Below, in pieces: positions 7,340-14,874 of a stretch of DNA of 19,693 nt. A program made the position numbers and the translations under genes. Position 1 is the stretch's first letter, and the number at the start of each line of letters is the position of its first letter. The stretch is taken from the NCBI GenBank assembly GCA_033791105.1, contig JASJHI010000150.1, positions 1 to 19,693 on the forward strand, read 5' to 3'. The notes beneath the pieces are model-generated. The model worked only from the letters and a program-made list of their open reading frames with translations, was not told the origin of the DNA and made no database searches. Source of the DNA: JASJHI01 sp033791105 (GTDB lineage: Bacteria > Actinomycetota > Acidimicrobiia > Acidimicrobiales > Ilumatobacteraceae).

Positions 7340-9829
7340 TCAGCGATGACGTCGACGGCCACCGCCGCTGTTGCGACGTCCGTCTCGGTCGCCGCCGCGG
7401 TCGTTGCGCTCGCTCTTCGGTCCGAGATCACCGAGCTCATCGGCAAGTTCGGCGTCGAAGCTGTCCTCGAAACTCATCTCGACGACATCGCTGCCGCCAT
7501 CAGAGTCCGGCTTGCTGTCCGAGTCACGGCCACCGCCGCCCGAGTCACGGCCGCCGCTCGACTCGCGCCGACCGCCGGAGCTACCGCCGGAACCGGTCGA
7601 GGACGACCCGCCATTGGACGAGCCATCGTCGGAGCCGGCGAGGTCACCGACCGGGAGCAGGCTGACCTTGCCCTTGTCGTCGAGCTCGTCGACGCGGACC
7701 TCGATCTCCTGACCGAGCTCGAGGACGTCCTCGACCGCATTGATGCGGCGGCCACCGCCGAGCTTGGAGATGTGCACGAGACCGTCGCGACCGGGAAGGA
7801 TGTTGACGAATGCACCGAACGTGGTGATGTTCACGACACGACCCTTGGAGATCGCGCCGAGTTCGGCCTTCGGCGGGTCGACGATCGCCAGGATCGCGGC
7901 CTTGGCCTCTTCCATCCGCCATGCCTCGACGGCGCCGATGGTGACGATGCCGCGGGCACCGTCGTCGTCGACGCCGATGTCGGCTCCGGTCTCCTGCTGG
8001 ATCGTGTTGATGACCTTGCCCTTCGGGCCGATCACTTCGCCGACCTTGTCGAGCGGGATGTGGATCGTGGTGATCTTCGGTGCGGTCTCGGCGACCTCAC
8101 TACGCGACTCGGGAATCGCGGCGCGCATGACTTCGAGGATCTCGAGCCGGGCGTCACGCGCCTGCTGGAGCGCATCCTTGAGCACGTCGGCGGGGATGCC
8201 GTCGATCTTCGTGTCGAGCTGGAGAGCCGTGATCGCGTCCTCGGTGCCGGCGACCTTGAAGTCCATGTCACCGAAGGCATCCTCGGCGCCGAGGATGTCG
8301 GTGAGCGTGAGGTACCTGCCATCCTCGTAGATGAGTCCCATCGCGATGCCGGAAACGTGGCCACGGGTGGGCACGCCGGCATCCATCAGCGAGAGGCTGG
8401 ACGAGCAGACCGACCCCATCGAAGTCGAGCCGTTCGACGCCATGACCTCGGAGACGAGGCGCAATGTGTACGCGAAGTCCTCCTGGTTGGGAACGACGGG
8501 CAGGACCGCACGGGCGGCGAGCGCGCCGTGACCGATCTCACGGCGCTTCGGCGAACCGACGCGGCCGGTCTCGCCGTTGGCCCACGGCGGCATGTTGTAG
8601 TGATGCAGGTAGCGCTTCTCGGTGTTCGGCGAGAGCGAGTCGATCATCTGGTTCATCCGTGGCATCGCCAGGGTGCAGACGTTCATCACCTGGGTCTCGC
8701 CACGCTGGAAGAGGCCAGAACCGTGAGCGGTCGACAGGACACCGACCTCGGCGGTCACCGAACGCAGGTCGGCCGGTGCACGGCCATCCATGCGGACACC
8801 CTCGTCGAGGACCCTGCGGCGGACGAGCTGCTTGGTCAGCGAGCGGACCGCTTCCTTGACCGCCTTCTGCTGGCCGGCGAACTCGCCGGGAGCATCACCG
8901 CTGCCGCAGAGCTCGGCGATCGTCTCGGCGGTGATCGCCGACGTTGCCTCGTTGCGCTCGGACTTGGCCGTGATCGACATGACCGGCGCGAGCTTGTCGG
9001 AGGCGAATGCCTCGACCGCCGCGTACAGGTCGGGGGTGTAGTCGAGGACCGGTGTCCACGACATCGGCTCGATCGGGCCGTGGGTGGCGATCACCGAGGC
9101 GACGAGCTGACGCTGCAGCGCGATCGACTCCTTGATCCACACCTTGCAGGCCTCGAGACCGTCCGCGAGGACATCCTCGCTGACCTTCTTGGCGCCGTCC
9201 TCGTAGTAGTAGAATGCGTTCTCGGAGCCGCCGGCCTCGACCATCATCACGGCGACATCGCCATCGTCGAGCTCACGACCCGCGATGACGATCTCGAACG
9301 TGCCGGCTTCGGCCTCGGCATAGGTCGGGTGGGGAATCCACTCGCCGTCGACCGAGTAGGCCATGCGAACGGTTCCGAGCGGCCCATCGAACGGGATGCC
9401 CGAAATCATCAGGGCAGCGGAGGCCGCGTTGATCGACAGCACGTCGTGCGGGTTCTCCTGGTCGGCACCGATGACGGTGGTCACGACCTGGGTCTCGTTG
9501 CGGAAGCCGGCGGGGAACGACGGGCGCAGCGGCCGGTCGGTGAGGCGGCACGTGAGGATGGCTTCCTCGGTCGGACGACCCTCTCGGCGGAAGAACGAGC
9601 CGGGGATCTTGCCGGCCGCATAGGCCCGCTCCTCGACGTCAACCGTCAGTGGGAAGAACTCCATGCCCTCGCGCGCCGAGCTGGCGGCGTTGGCGGTGGT
9701 GAGCACCTTCGTACCGGCGATCGACGCCACAACGGCGCCCATCGACTGCGGTGCGAATTTGCCCGTCTCGAAGGTGAGTGTCTTGTCGGTCCCCGAGACG
9801 GGACCGGACACGGTAATGGGATTGGCCAC
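7340..9829 (-). CDS. pnp: Polynucleotide phosphorylase
   Basis: This 829-residue enzyme degrades RNA 3'-to-5' by phosphorolysis. It has two RNase PH domains, a helical linker, KH and S1. The second RNase PH domain has SGLFQRGETQ (near 370), GSTSMGSVCSSSLSLMDAGVP-type phosphate loop (near 470) and GDMDFK (near 520), all intact. KH is at about 595-640 (VIGPKGKVINTIQQETGADI) and S1 at about 655-725 (GRVVNITTFGAFVNILPGRDG). After S1 comes an unusually long tail of about 100 residues, rich in Gly/Ser/Asp/Arg and ending in RRRHR, probably disordered and RNA- or partner-binding. The start is the GTG at 9829, with AAAGGAG (9842-9836) 6 nt upstream. A hairpin at 9846-9866 lies immediately before the ribosome site. 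Confidence 0.97.
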   Translation of the reverse strand: MANPITVSGPVSGTDKTLTFETGKFAPQSMGAVVASIAGTKVLTTANAASSAREGMEFFPLTVDVEERAYAAGKIPGSFFRREGRPTEEAILTCRLTDRPLRPSFPAGFRNETQVVTTVIGADQENPHDVLSINAASAALMISGIPFDGPLGTVRMAYSVDGEWIPHPTYAEAEAGTFEIVIAGRELDDGDVAVMMVEAGGSENAFYYYEDGAKKVSEDVLADGLEACKVWIKESIALQRQLVASVIATHGPIEPMSWTPVLDYTPDLYAAVEAFASDKLAPVMSITAKSERNEATSAITAETIAELCGSGDAPGEFAGQQKAVKEAVRSLTKQLVRRRVLDEGVRMDGRAPADLRSVTAEVGVLSTAHGSGLFQRGETQVMNVCTLAMPRMNQMIDSLSPNTEKRYLHHYNMPPWANGETGRVGSPKRREIGHGALAARAVLPVVPNQEDFAYTLRLVSEVMASNGSTSMGSVCSSSLSLMDAGVPTRGHVSGIAMGLIYEDGRYLTLTDILGAEDAFGDMDFKVAGTEDAITALQLDTKIDGIPADVLKDALQQARDARLEILEVMRAAIPESRSEVAETAPKITTIHIPLDKVGEVIGPKGKVINTIQQETGADIGVDDDGARGIVTIGAVEAWRMEEAKAAILAIVDPPKAELGAISKGRVVNITTFGAFVNILPGRDGLVHISKLGGGRRINAVEDVLELGQEIEVRVDELDDKGKVSLLPVGDLAGSDDGSSNGGSSSTGSGGSSGGRRESSGGRDSGGGGRDSDSKPDSDGGSDVVEMSFEDSFDAELADELGDLGPKSERNDRGGDRDGRRNSGGGRRRHR

Positions 9830-9845
9830 GAGTGGCTCCTTTCGT

Positions 9846-9866
9846 CACACCCCACCCTGGGGTGTG
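9846..9866 (-). promoter_or_regulatory. Leader hairpin just upstream of the pnp ribosome-binding site
   Basis: CACACCCC (9846-9853) pairs with GGGGTGTG (9859-9866) over 8 bp with a 5-nt loop, ending 3 nt before the AAAGGAG site of pnp. In E. coli, pnp is autoregulated through cleavage of a leader stem. Whether this hairpin works the same way is inference; it is well placed to affect translation or stability. Confidence 0.45.
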
Positions 9867-10127
9867 TCTGTGGAGCGATCGGGCCGGTTCCCAGTTGGCA
9901 ATCCCGAACGCGGCACCGTCAGGCAAAAGGGGTGCGTCTCGAGGTCGGCAACCGGCAACCGGCGGCGGATCGCTCATGTCGGCCAGACCTTCCGGCCGAT
10001 GCAGCAGTATACCGCCGGTTCTTGCCGGTCAGGCGTGGCAGGCCATCGACCTGCACGAGAGCATCAACGGCGTCGAACAAGGTGACGCCAGCGATCGTGC
10101 CCCGAGAGGGGGCTGCGTCGCGATCGA
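9867..10127. other. rpsO-pnp intergenic region with small hairpins
   Basis: The gap between pnp and rpsO (9830-10127) is about 300 bp and no gene can be supported in it. Just after the rpsO stop, GCCCC (10099-10103) can pair with GGGGC (10109-10113) as a small hairpin without a T-run. Further in, TCGGCC/GGCCGA arms lie around 9980-10000, and GGCAACC is repeated in tandem near 9949-9961. These could be processing or partial termination structures on the minus-strand transcript. Confidence 0.4.
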
Positions 10128-10385
10128 CTAGCGGCGGAGGCCGAGGTCGGCGACGATCTTGCGGTAGCGCTCGACGTCGATCGAGCGGACGTAGTCGAGC
10201 ATTCGGCGACGGCGACCGACCAGCATCAGCAGCCCGCGGCGACTGTGGTGGTCCTTCTTGTGCGACTTGAGATGCTCGGTGAGGTGGGAGATGCGCTCGG
10301 TGAGCAGCGCGATCTGCACCTCGGGAGAGCCGGTGTCGCCCTCGTGTGTCTCGTTCTTTGCGATCGTTTCTGCCTTCGTGGGCAT
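10128..10385 (-). CDS. rpsO: 30S ribosomal protein S15
   Basis: The 85-residue product is the usual length for S15, a primary 16S rRNA-binding protein of the small subunit platform. The ATG at 10385 is chosen because GGAAGG lies just upstream and family sequences begin MPTKAETI. A longer reading from 10442 would run through the leader hairpin at 10421-10438. Conserved parts are HEGDTGSPEVQIALLTERI, HLKSHKKDHHSRRGLLMLVG (binding of the 16S three-way junction) and RRRRMLDYVR. It precedes pnp, as in most bacteria, but here it is separated from ribF by an ABC transporter cluster. Confidence 0.97.
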   Translation of the reverse strand: MPTKAETIAKNETHEGDTGSPEVQIALLTERISHLTEHLKSHKKDHHSRRGLLMLVGRRRRMLDYVRSIDVERYRKIVADLGLRR

Positions 10386-10420
10386 CGATCCGCCTTCCAA
10401 TTCGGTTGTGGAGGTCGCAG

Positions 10421-10438
10421 CGACGCCGGTTGGCGTCG
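10421..10438 (-). promoter_or_regulatory. Hairpin in the rpsO leader
   Basis: CGACGCC (10421-10427) and GGCGTCG (10432-10438) form a perfect 7-bp stem with a 4-nt loop, about 36 nt upstream of the rpsO ATG. S15 represses its own mRNA through leader structures in several phyla, and those structures differ between groups. A regulatory role here is a guess based on position. Confidence 0.4.
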
Positions 10439-10479
10439 TCATGCATCACGTTCGCGCCGGAGCCCGAACGGACCAGGCA

Positions 10480-10508
10480 ATGCTACGGCCGGCCTCCGCT
10501 CGCGACAA
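10480..10508 (-). promoter_or_regulatory. Sigma70-type promoter for rpsO-pnp
   Basis: On the minus strand, TTGTCG (10508-10503) and TAGCAT (10485-10480) are separated by 17 bp. Each matches the vegetative consensus at 4 of 6 positions. Transcription would start near 10473 and give a leader of about 88 nt that includes the hairpin at 10421-10438. Confidence 0.5.
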
Positions 10509-10531
10509 CGGGGGCCTCGCGAGGCGGCCGG

Positions 10532-10537
10532 TACGCT
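10532..10537 (+). promoter_or_regulatory. Possible -10 element for the ABC transporter operon
   Basis: TACGCT (TANNNT type) ends 8 nt before the GTG at 10546, and no Shine-Dalgarno is seen. Transcription would begin at or near the start codon, divergent from the rpsO promoter. Confidence 0.35.
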
Positions 10538-10545
10538 CGCCCCGA

Positions 10546-11319
10546 GTGACGGCACGGCTCGAACTCAACGGGGTCTCCAAACGGTTCGGCGATCTCGACG
10601 CGCTCGCGCCCGTCTCGCTCTCGGTCGCCGACGGCGAGGTCGTGACGCTGCTCGGTCCGTCCGGCTGCGGCAAGACGACGTTGTTGCGCCTCATCGCCGG
10701 GCTCGAGCCCCCGACGACCGGCACGATCGAGATCGAGGGTGGGTCGCCTGCAGACGCGCGGCGCAGGAAGCGCATCGGCTTCGTCCCACAGTCGCCGGCA
10801 CTGCTGCCGTGGCGGACCGTCGAACAGAACGCCCGGCTCCTACTCGACATCAATCGCCGCGCCGGCAACGCACGGTCGACAACGACCGACGAGCTACTCG
10901 GGGAGGTCGGCTTGTCCGACTTCGCGGACGCGTATCCTCACGAGCTCTCCGGCGGGATGCAGCAGCGGGTGGGCCTCGTCCGCGCGTTCGCGCTCGATGC
11001 ACCGATCCTGCTGATGGACGAGCCGTTCGCCGCGCTCGATGAGATGACGCGGGAGGAGATGCGCCATCTGCTCATCCGGCTCTGCGAGCCACTCGGTACG
11101 ACCGTCGTGTTCGTCACACACTCGATCGCCGAGGCCGCGTTCCTCTCCGATCGGGTAGCGGTGATGACCAACCGGCCGGGGCGCATTTCCGCGGTCGTCG
11201 ACGTGCCGTTCCCGCACCCGCGCAATGCCGAGCTGGAGGACACCGACGCCTTCTTCCATCTCACGACTGCGCTGCGCGATTCGCTGCGTGCCGGGTCCAG
11301 CCGTGGGGGTGAGCGTTGA
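10546..11319 (+). CDS. ABC importer ATPase (SsuB/TauB/ThiZ type)
   Basis: The 257-residue ATPase powers import with the permease and binding protein encoded next. Walker A is GPSGCGKT (37-44), the Q-loop is Q82 in FVPQSP, the signature is LSGGMQQR (134-141), Walker B is ILLMDEP (154-160) and the switch histidine is H192 in VTHSIAEA. The sequence LLPWRTVEQN and the pattern around EPFAALDEMTREEM are typical of the nitrate/taurine/alkanesulfonate/thiamine-precursor group. The GTG at 10546 is chosen because homologous sequence (LELNGVSKRFG) begins right after it; the frame upstream overlaps the divergent rpsO. The stop TGA overlaps the permease ATG by one base, showing coupling. Confidence 0.93.
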   Translation: MTARLELNGVSKRFGDLDALAPVSLSVADGEVVTLLGPSGCGKTTLLRLIAGLEPPTTGTIEIEGGSPADARRRKRIGFVPQSPALLPWRTVEQNARLLLDINRRAGNARSTTTDELLGEVGLSDFADAYPHELSGGMQQRVGLVRAFALDAPILLMDEPFAALDEMTREEMRHLLIRLCEPLGTTVVFVTHSIAEAAFLSDRVAVMTNRPGRISAVVDVPFPHPRNAELEDTDAFFHLTTALRDSLRAGSSRGGER

Positions 11320-12089
11320 TGTCCCGGATCCTCCGCAGCATCGCGGCCCCACTCATCGGGATCGTCGTGTTCGGACTTGTCTGGGAAGTGCTCGTGCGCG
11401 TTTTCGACGTACGTCGGTTCGTACTCCTCGCTCCATCCGCGATCATCTCGGAGTTCCTGGAATCGCCGTCGTTCTACCTCGAACACACCCTGACGACGGC
11501 TCGCCACATGGTGGTCGGCTTGTCGATCTCGCTCTTCGTCGCGATCCTGATCGGATCGGTGATGGCCGCGTCCCGATTCATCGAGGAGGCGACACAACCG
11601 ATCCTCGTTCTGATCCTCGTCACGCCATGGGTCGCATACATCACATCCGTCGTCATCTGGTTGGGATTCGGCGAGGAACCGATCATCTTCATGGTCGCGT
11701 TCACCTCGTTGCCGGTCTTCACGTTCGGCGTCGTCGGCGGGATGAAGTCGGCCGACCCGGCCGCTCGTGAACTCCTGGCGAGCGTCGATGCCCGCCGGTG
11801 GGAGGTGCTCTGGCGATTGCGGCTGCCGTCTGCGCTTCCATCGATCTTCACGACGGCGCGTTTCGCCATCGGCCTCGGCCTCGCTGCCGCCTACTTCGCC
11901 GAGGGCTCCGCCCTCAGCAACGACGGCCTGGGTGCGATCGGCCGGCGGGCCGCACTCGACCAGACAACCGGAGCCGAGGTGCTCTGGACGACGATCATGT
12001 GCGCGGCGATGCTCGGAATCGCCGGGCTGGCGCTCCTCTCGATCGCGGAACGTGTCCTGCTTCGCTGGCATGTCTCCCAACGCCGTTGA
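11319..12089 (+). CDS. ABC importer permease (SsuC/TauC type)
   Basis: This 256-residue inner-membrane permease overlaps the ATPase stop by one base (TGATG). It has about six hydrophobic segments, starting near residue 10. The cytoplasmic coupling (EAA) region is AARELLASVDARRWEVLWRL followed by RLPSALPSIFTTARFAIGLG, which contacts the ATPase. The overall sequence fits the BPD_transp_1 family members that work with NMT1/SsuA-like binding proteins. A TTG one codon earlier is possible, but the ATG has GGGGGTGAG upstream. A gap of 129 bp then separates it from the binding protein. Confidence 0.93.
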   Translation: MSRILRSIAAPLIGIVVFGLVWEVLVRVFDVRRFVLLAPSAIISEFLESPSFYLEHTLTTARHMVVGLSISLFVAILIGSVMAASRFIEEATQPILVLILVTPWVAYITSVVIWLGFGEEPIIFMVAFTSLPVFTFGVVGGMKSADPAARELLASVDARRWEVLWRLRLPSALPSIFTTARFAIGLGLAAAYFAEGSALSNDGLGAIGRRAALDQTTGAEVLWTTIMCAAMLGIAGLALLSIAERVLLRWHVSQRR

Positions 12090-12160
12090 AGAGCAGCCTC
12101 TCTCCGCCCCAGACTTCGGATGCTCCTGCGATTGGCGAACACGGCACTAGATTGTCGCCG

Positions 12161-12180
12161 CCGACGCGACCGCGTGTCGG
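12161..12180 (+). other. Intercistronic hairpin before the binding-protein gene
   Basis: CCGACGCG (12161-12168) pairs with CGTGTCGG (12173-12180) over 8 bp with one G-T wobble and a 4-nt loop. It lies 38 bp before the ATG at 12219. It may protect the 5' end of a separate binding-protein mRNA, since binding proteins are usually made in excess of the permease. No THI-box (TPP riboswitch) sequence is seen. Confidence 0.4.
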
Positions 12181-12218
12181 CCCCCCAATAAAAACGACCG
12201 CGACTGGATCTCCACACC

Positions 12219-13427
12219 ATGCGTATCCGTACCGCCGCCGCGCTGTTCATGCTGTCCGCCCTCGCGGTCGCAGCGTGTAGCAGCGACGACGGCTCCTCGT
12301 CCGTCGACACCGATGACGCTCCGGTCGCGACAGAGACACCCGGTGAGACGACCGCCGACACGTCCGGTGACACGACGCCAGGCACCGAGGCGCCGGACAC
12401 CACCACCGTCGTGGTCGCCGGAGAACCGTTCCCAGAGGCCCGTTGTGCTCAGAACGAGGCAGCCGGCACGATCACCTACTTGACCGGGTTCGACTTCGCC
12501 GCTGCCGCATCCATCATCGACGTGATCGTCGCGGAAGAGCAGGGCTACTACGACGAGCTGTGCCTCGACGTCGAGATCCTGCCGAGCTTCTCGACCGCCA
12601 ACTACCCGTTGATCGCCGAGAACCAAGCGCAGTTCTCGTCGGGCGGGTCGTTCAGCGAGGTCGTCGCGTTCGCCGATGCCAACGATGCCGAGTTCGTCAT
12701 CATGGCGGTCGACGGGCGAACGGCGATCGACGGATTGATCCTGAAGCCGGGCGAGGCAGCCACGCTCGAAGACCTCGAAGGACGCACGATCGGCGTCAAG
12801 GGCAAGCTCCCGGGGAGCATCGAAGTCATGCTCAGCGGGGCGGGCCTCACCGAAGGCGAGAATTTCGACACCGTGCTCCTGGACGGCTTCGATCCGACCG
12901 CCCACATCGCGATCGACGCGATCGTCGGATTCCCGGGTTGGAAGAGCAACGAGCCCGGCGCCCTCGACCGCGCCGGCATTCCCTACGACCTGTTCGATCC
13001 GCTCGACTACGACATTCCCGGCTCGTTCGGGATCATCTATACGAGCCAGACCTTCGTGTCCGAGCATCCGACCGCCGCCGAGGACTTCATGCGGGCCACG
13101 ATGCGCGGGCTCGACACGGCGATCGCCGATCCGCCCGCCGCCGCGGCAATCGCGGTCGAGTTGATCAACGGCGGCGGCAATCCGAACTTCCTGTCGCCGG
13201 AGGGTGAGACGTTCCGCTGGCAGACCGACTCTGCGCTGATCGTCGCGACCACGCCGGAGGGCGCCGGCTACGGCGTGCCCGACCCCGAATCGTTGCAGGT
13301 CGAACTCGACACCTACGCGAGCACCGGCATGTTCGGTGACGGCGAGGTCCCCGACGCGGCGTCACGACTCGGCGTCGACATCATGGCCACGATCTACGAC
13401 GGTGACGTCGTGATCTGGCCCGGCTGA
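12219..13427 (+). CDS. ABC importer substrate-binding lipoprotein (NMT1/SsuA-like)
   Basis: The 402-residue product starts at the ATG at 12219. The signal peptide ends in the lipobox LAVAAC with lipidated C20, so the protein is anchored outside the membrane. A Thr/Asp/Glu-rich linker (about 21-68) precedes the binding domain, which begins near ITYLTGFDFAAAASIIDVIVAEEQGYYDELCLDVEI. That opening, the NYPLIAENQAQFSSGG stretch and DLEGRTIGVKG match the NMT1/THI5-like fold used for thiamine pyrimidine precursors, sulfonates, taurine, nitrate and similar compounds. The exact ligand cannot be read from the sequence. It ends 7 bp from the convergent YjbR-family gene. Confidence 0.9.
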   Translation: MRIRTAAALFMLSALAVAACSSDDGSSSVDTDDAPVATETPGETTADTSGDTTPGTEAPDTTTVVVAGEPFPEARCAQNEAAGTITYLTGFDFAAAASIIDVIVAEEQGYYDELCLDVEILPSFSTANYPLIAENQAQFSSGGSFSEVVAFADANDAEFVIMAVDGRTAIDGLILKPGEAATLEDLEGRTIGVKGKLPGSIEVMLSGAGLTEGENFDTVLLDGFDPTAHIAIDAIVGFPGWKSNEPGALDRAGIPYDLFDPLDYDIPGSFGIIYTSQTFVSEHPTAAEDFMRATMRGLDTAIADPPAAAAIAVELINGGGNPNFLSPEGETFRWQTDSALIVATTPEGAGYGVPDPESLQVELDTYASTGMFGDGEVPDAASRLGVDIMATIYDGDVVIWPG

Positions 13428-13452
13428 GCAAGCATCAGCCGTCCTCGGCTGA
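13421..13452. terminator. Overlapping hairpins at convergent stop codons
   Basis: CGGCTGA (13421-13427) pairs with TCAGCCG (13435-13441) over 7 bp, and the latter can instead pair with a second CGGCTGA at 13446-13452 around a 4-nt loop. The arms include both stop codons: the binding-protein TGA and the TGA of the minus-strand gene. This suits a bidirectional terminator, although no T-run follows directly. Confidence 0.45.
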
Positions 13453-13818
13453 ACGTTCGTCGTCAAGACGTTTTCCGAGCGTTTTGGTCGCAACGTTCCG
13501 GTAACTCTCCTCGACGAAATCGAGAAGTACGTCACGCTCGTCTTCGGGAACGTGCTCGACCATGAGCGTGACCCAGCCGTGTTTGCCCAGGCCGTATCGG
13601 GTCGGGAAGGACTCCGGGTACGAGAGCGCGTGTTCGCGTGATTCGGGTACCTTGACCGTCATCGCGGGCTGGATCGACTCCGGTCCGCTGACGAACACGA
13701 AGATCTTCTTACCAACCTTGACGACGCGGTCACCCCACGGCATGTCCGGCCACGCCTCGGGGAACGACAGCGCGAGTTCCTCGACGTCCGCCAAGGCCGG
13801 ATGTGCAGCACTGCCCAT
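13435..13818 (-). CDS. MmcQ/YjbR family protein
   Basis: The 127-residue product matches the YjbR/MmcQ family of small alpha/beta proteins, which are suspected DNA-binding proteins with no firm role. Family features seen are LALSFPEAWPDMPWGD near the N-terminus, VGKKIFVFVS, MTVKVPES, the GLGKHGWVTL block, and SYRNVATKTLGKRL near the end. The ATG at 13818 follows a G-rich stretch that may serve as ribosome site. It is on the same strand as ribF, 102 bp downstream of it, with the palindromic element in the gap. It is convergent with the ABC binding-protein gene. No cofactor or catalytic residues are evident. Confidence 0.88.
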   Translation of the reverse strand: MGSAAHPALADVEELALSFPEAWPDMPWGDRVVKVGKKIFVFVSGPESIQPAMTVKVPESREHALSYPESFPTRYGLGKHGWVTLMVEHVPEDERDVLLDFVEESYRNVATKTLGKRLDDERSAEDG

Positions 13819-13843
13819 CCCCCCATCATCGCCGACTCACGGC

Positions 13844-13892
13844 ACTCTCGGGGTCGAAGGCGGCGGAAATCGCCGGCTGTGACGCCGAGAGT
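13844..13892 (-). repeat. Palindromic repeat element, copy 2
   Basis: Outer arms 13844-13855 and 13881-13892 pair over 12 bp with one mismatch, and inner arms CGGCG (13861-13865) and CGCCG (13871-13875) pair around a 5-nt loop. Read on the minus strand, the 45 bases 13890-13846 match copy 1 (6429-6473) at 39 positions, including the first 20. The element lies 28 bp after the ribF stop, in the same orientation relative to its upstream gene as copy 1. Confidence 0.75.
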
Positions 13893-13920
13893 CAAATGGA
13901 CGCGCGGGCTGCGCCGACGA

Positions 13921-14868
13921 TCACCCGTCGGACAGGGCTTCGCGGGTGTGATCGACATCGACCGCGAGTTGCGCGATCAGGGCGTCGACACCGTCGAATT
14001 TGCGCTCGCTGCGAAGGAACTTGGCGAAGCGAATCTTGGCCGGCTCGCCGTAGAGATCGTCGTCGAAGTCGAGCAGGTGCGCCTCGAGCAGCGAGTGGTC
14101 GGCGTGCTCGTAGAACGTCGGGCGGCGTCCGAGGTTGATCGCGCATGGCTGGATCTCACCGTTCGGCCGTTCGTACCAGCCGGCGTAGACGCCGTCGGCG
14201 GGAAGACAGAGTGCGTTGGTCACCTCGACATTGGCGGTCGGGAATCCGAGCAGGCGGCCCCGCTGGTCGCCGGTGACCACCTTGCCGCGGGCCTGAAAGA
14301 GGTGACCGAGCATCTCGTTCGCGCGGCCGATGTCGCCACCGGCGAGGGCACGGCGGATGGCGGTGCTGCTGACCGGCTCGTCGACACCGTCGAGGCGCGG
14401 GAGCAACTCGACCGGCTCGACGGCGAAGTCACCCTCCGCACCGAGTTTGCGCAGCAGGTCGACGTTGCCGTCACGGTGGCGGCCGAAGTGGAAATCCTCG
14501 CCGACGACGATCGCTCGCGTGCCGAGACATTCGACGAGGACCCGTTCGACGAACGACTCGGGGCTCTCGGACGCCTGCGCCGCGTCGAAACGCACGATGA
14601 CGCACGCGTCGACACCGGTCGCCTCCAGCAGTTCGAGCTTCCTGTCCGGAGTGGTGAGGAGGGGCGGTGCCGACTCGGGACGAACCACGCTTGCGGGATG
14701 TCGGTCGAAGGTGACGACCGCTGACCGCGCACCGAGCTCGTCCGCTCGCCGTCGAACGTGATCGATGACGGCCTGATGACCGAGATGTACCCCGTCGTAG
14801 GCGCCGATCGTGATGACTGCGCGCTCGCCAGGCCACGGCGACTCATCGAGGTCGGTCACGATCTCCAC
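13921..14868 (-). CDS. ribF: Bifunctional riboflavin kinase / FMN adenylyltransferase
   Basis: The 315-residue product is the usual bifunctional enzyme that makes FMN and then FAD. The N-terminal adenylyltransferase has GAYDGVHLGH (22-31) with the HxGH nucleotide motif, VTFDRHP (52-58) and VSSTAIR (166-172). The C-terminal kinase domain has GRLLGFPTANVE (204-215, with the PTAN motif) and DFDDDLYGE plus the FLRSERKFDG block with a conserved Glu/Arg neighbourhood. A stop codon lies 4 codons before the GTG at 14868, which makes this the first possible start. There is no good Shine-Dalgarno, but TAGTTT (14880-14875) ends 6 nt upstream, so a leaderless promoter is possible. truB ends 69 bp upstream. 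Confidence 0.95.
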   Translation of the reverse strand: MEIVTDLDESPWPGERAVITIGAYDGVHLGHQAVIDHVRRRADELGARSAVVTFDRHPASVVRPESAPPLLTTPDRKLELLEATGVDACVIVRFDAAQASESPESFVERVLVECLGTRAIVVGEDFHFGRHRDGNVDLLRKLGAEGDFAVEPVELLPRLDGVDEPVSSTAIRRALAGGDIGRANEMLGHLFQARGKVVTGDQRGRLLGFPTANVEVTNALCLPADGVYAGWYERPNGEIQPCAINLGRRPTFYEHADHSLLEAHLLDFDDDLYGEPAKIRFAKFLRSERKFDGVDALIAQLAVDVDHTREALSDG

Positions 14869-14874
14869 ATCGAA

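Noticed and set aside
7136..10270. A 1044-codon plus-strand open frame
   Set aside because: It lies antisense to pnp, dapB and rpsO, has biased composition and no recognisable domain. Long antisense frames are common in GC-rich DNA.
10386..10545. TPP (THI-box) riboswitch for the ABC importer
   Set aside because: Searched by eye for CTGAGA and ACCTGATCTGG-type segments and found none in this gap or in 12090-12218.
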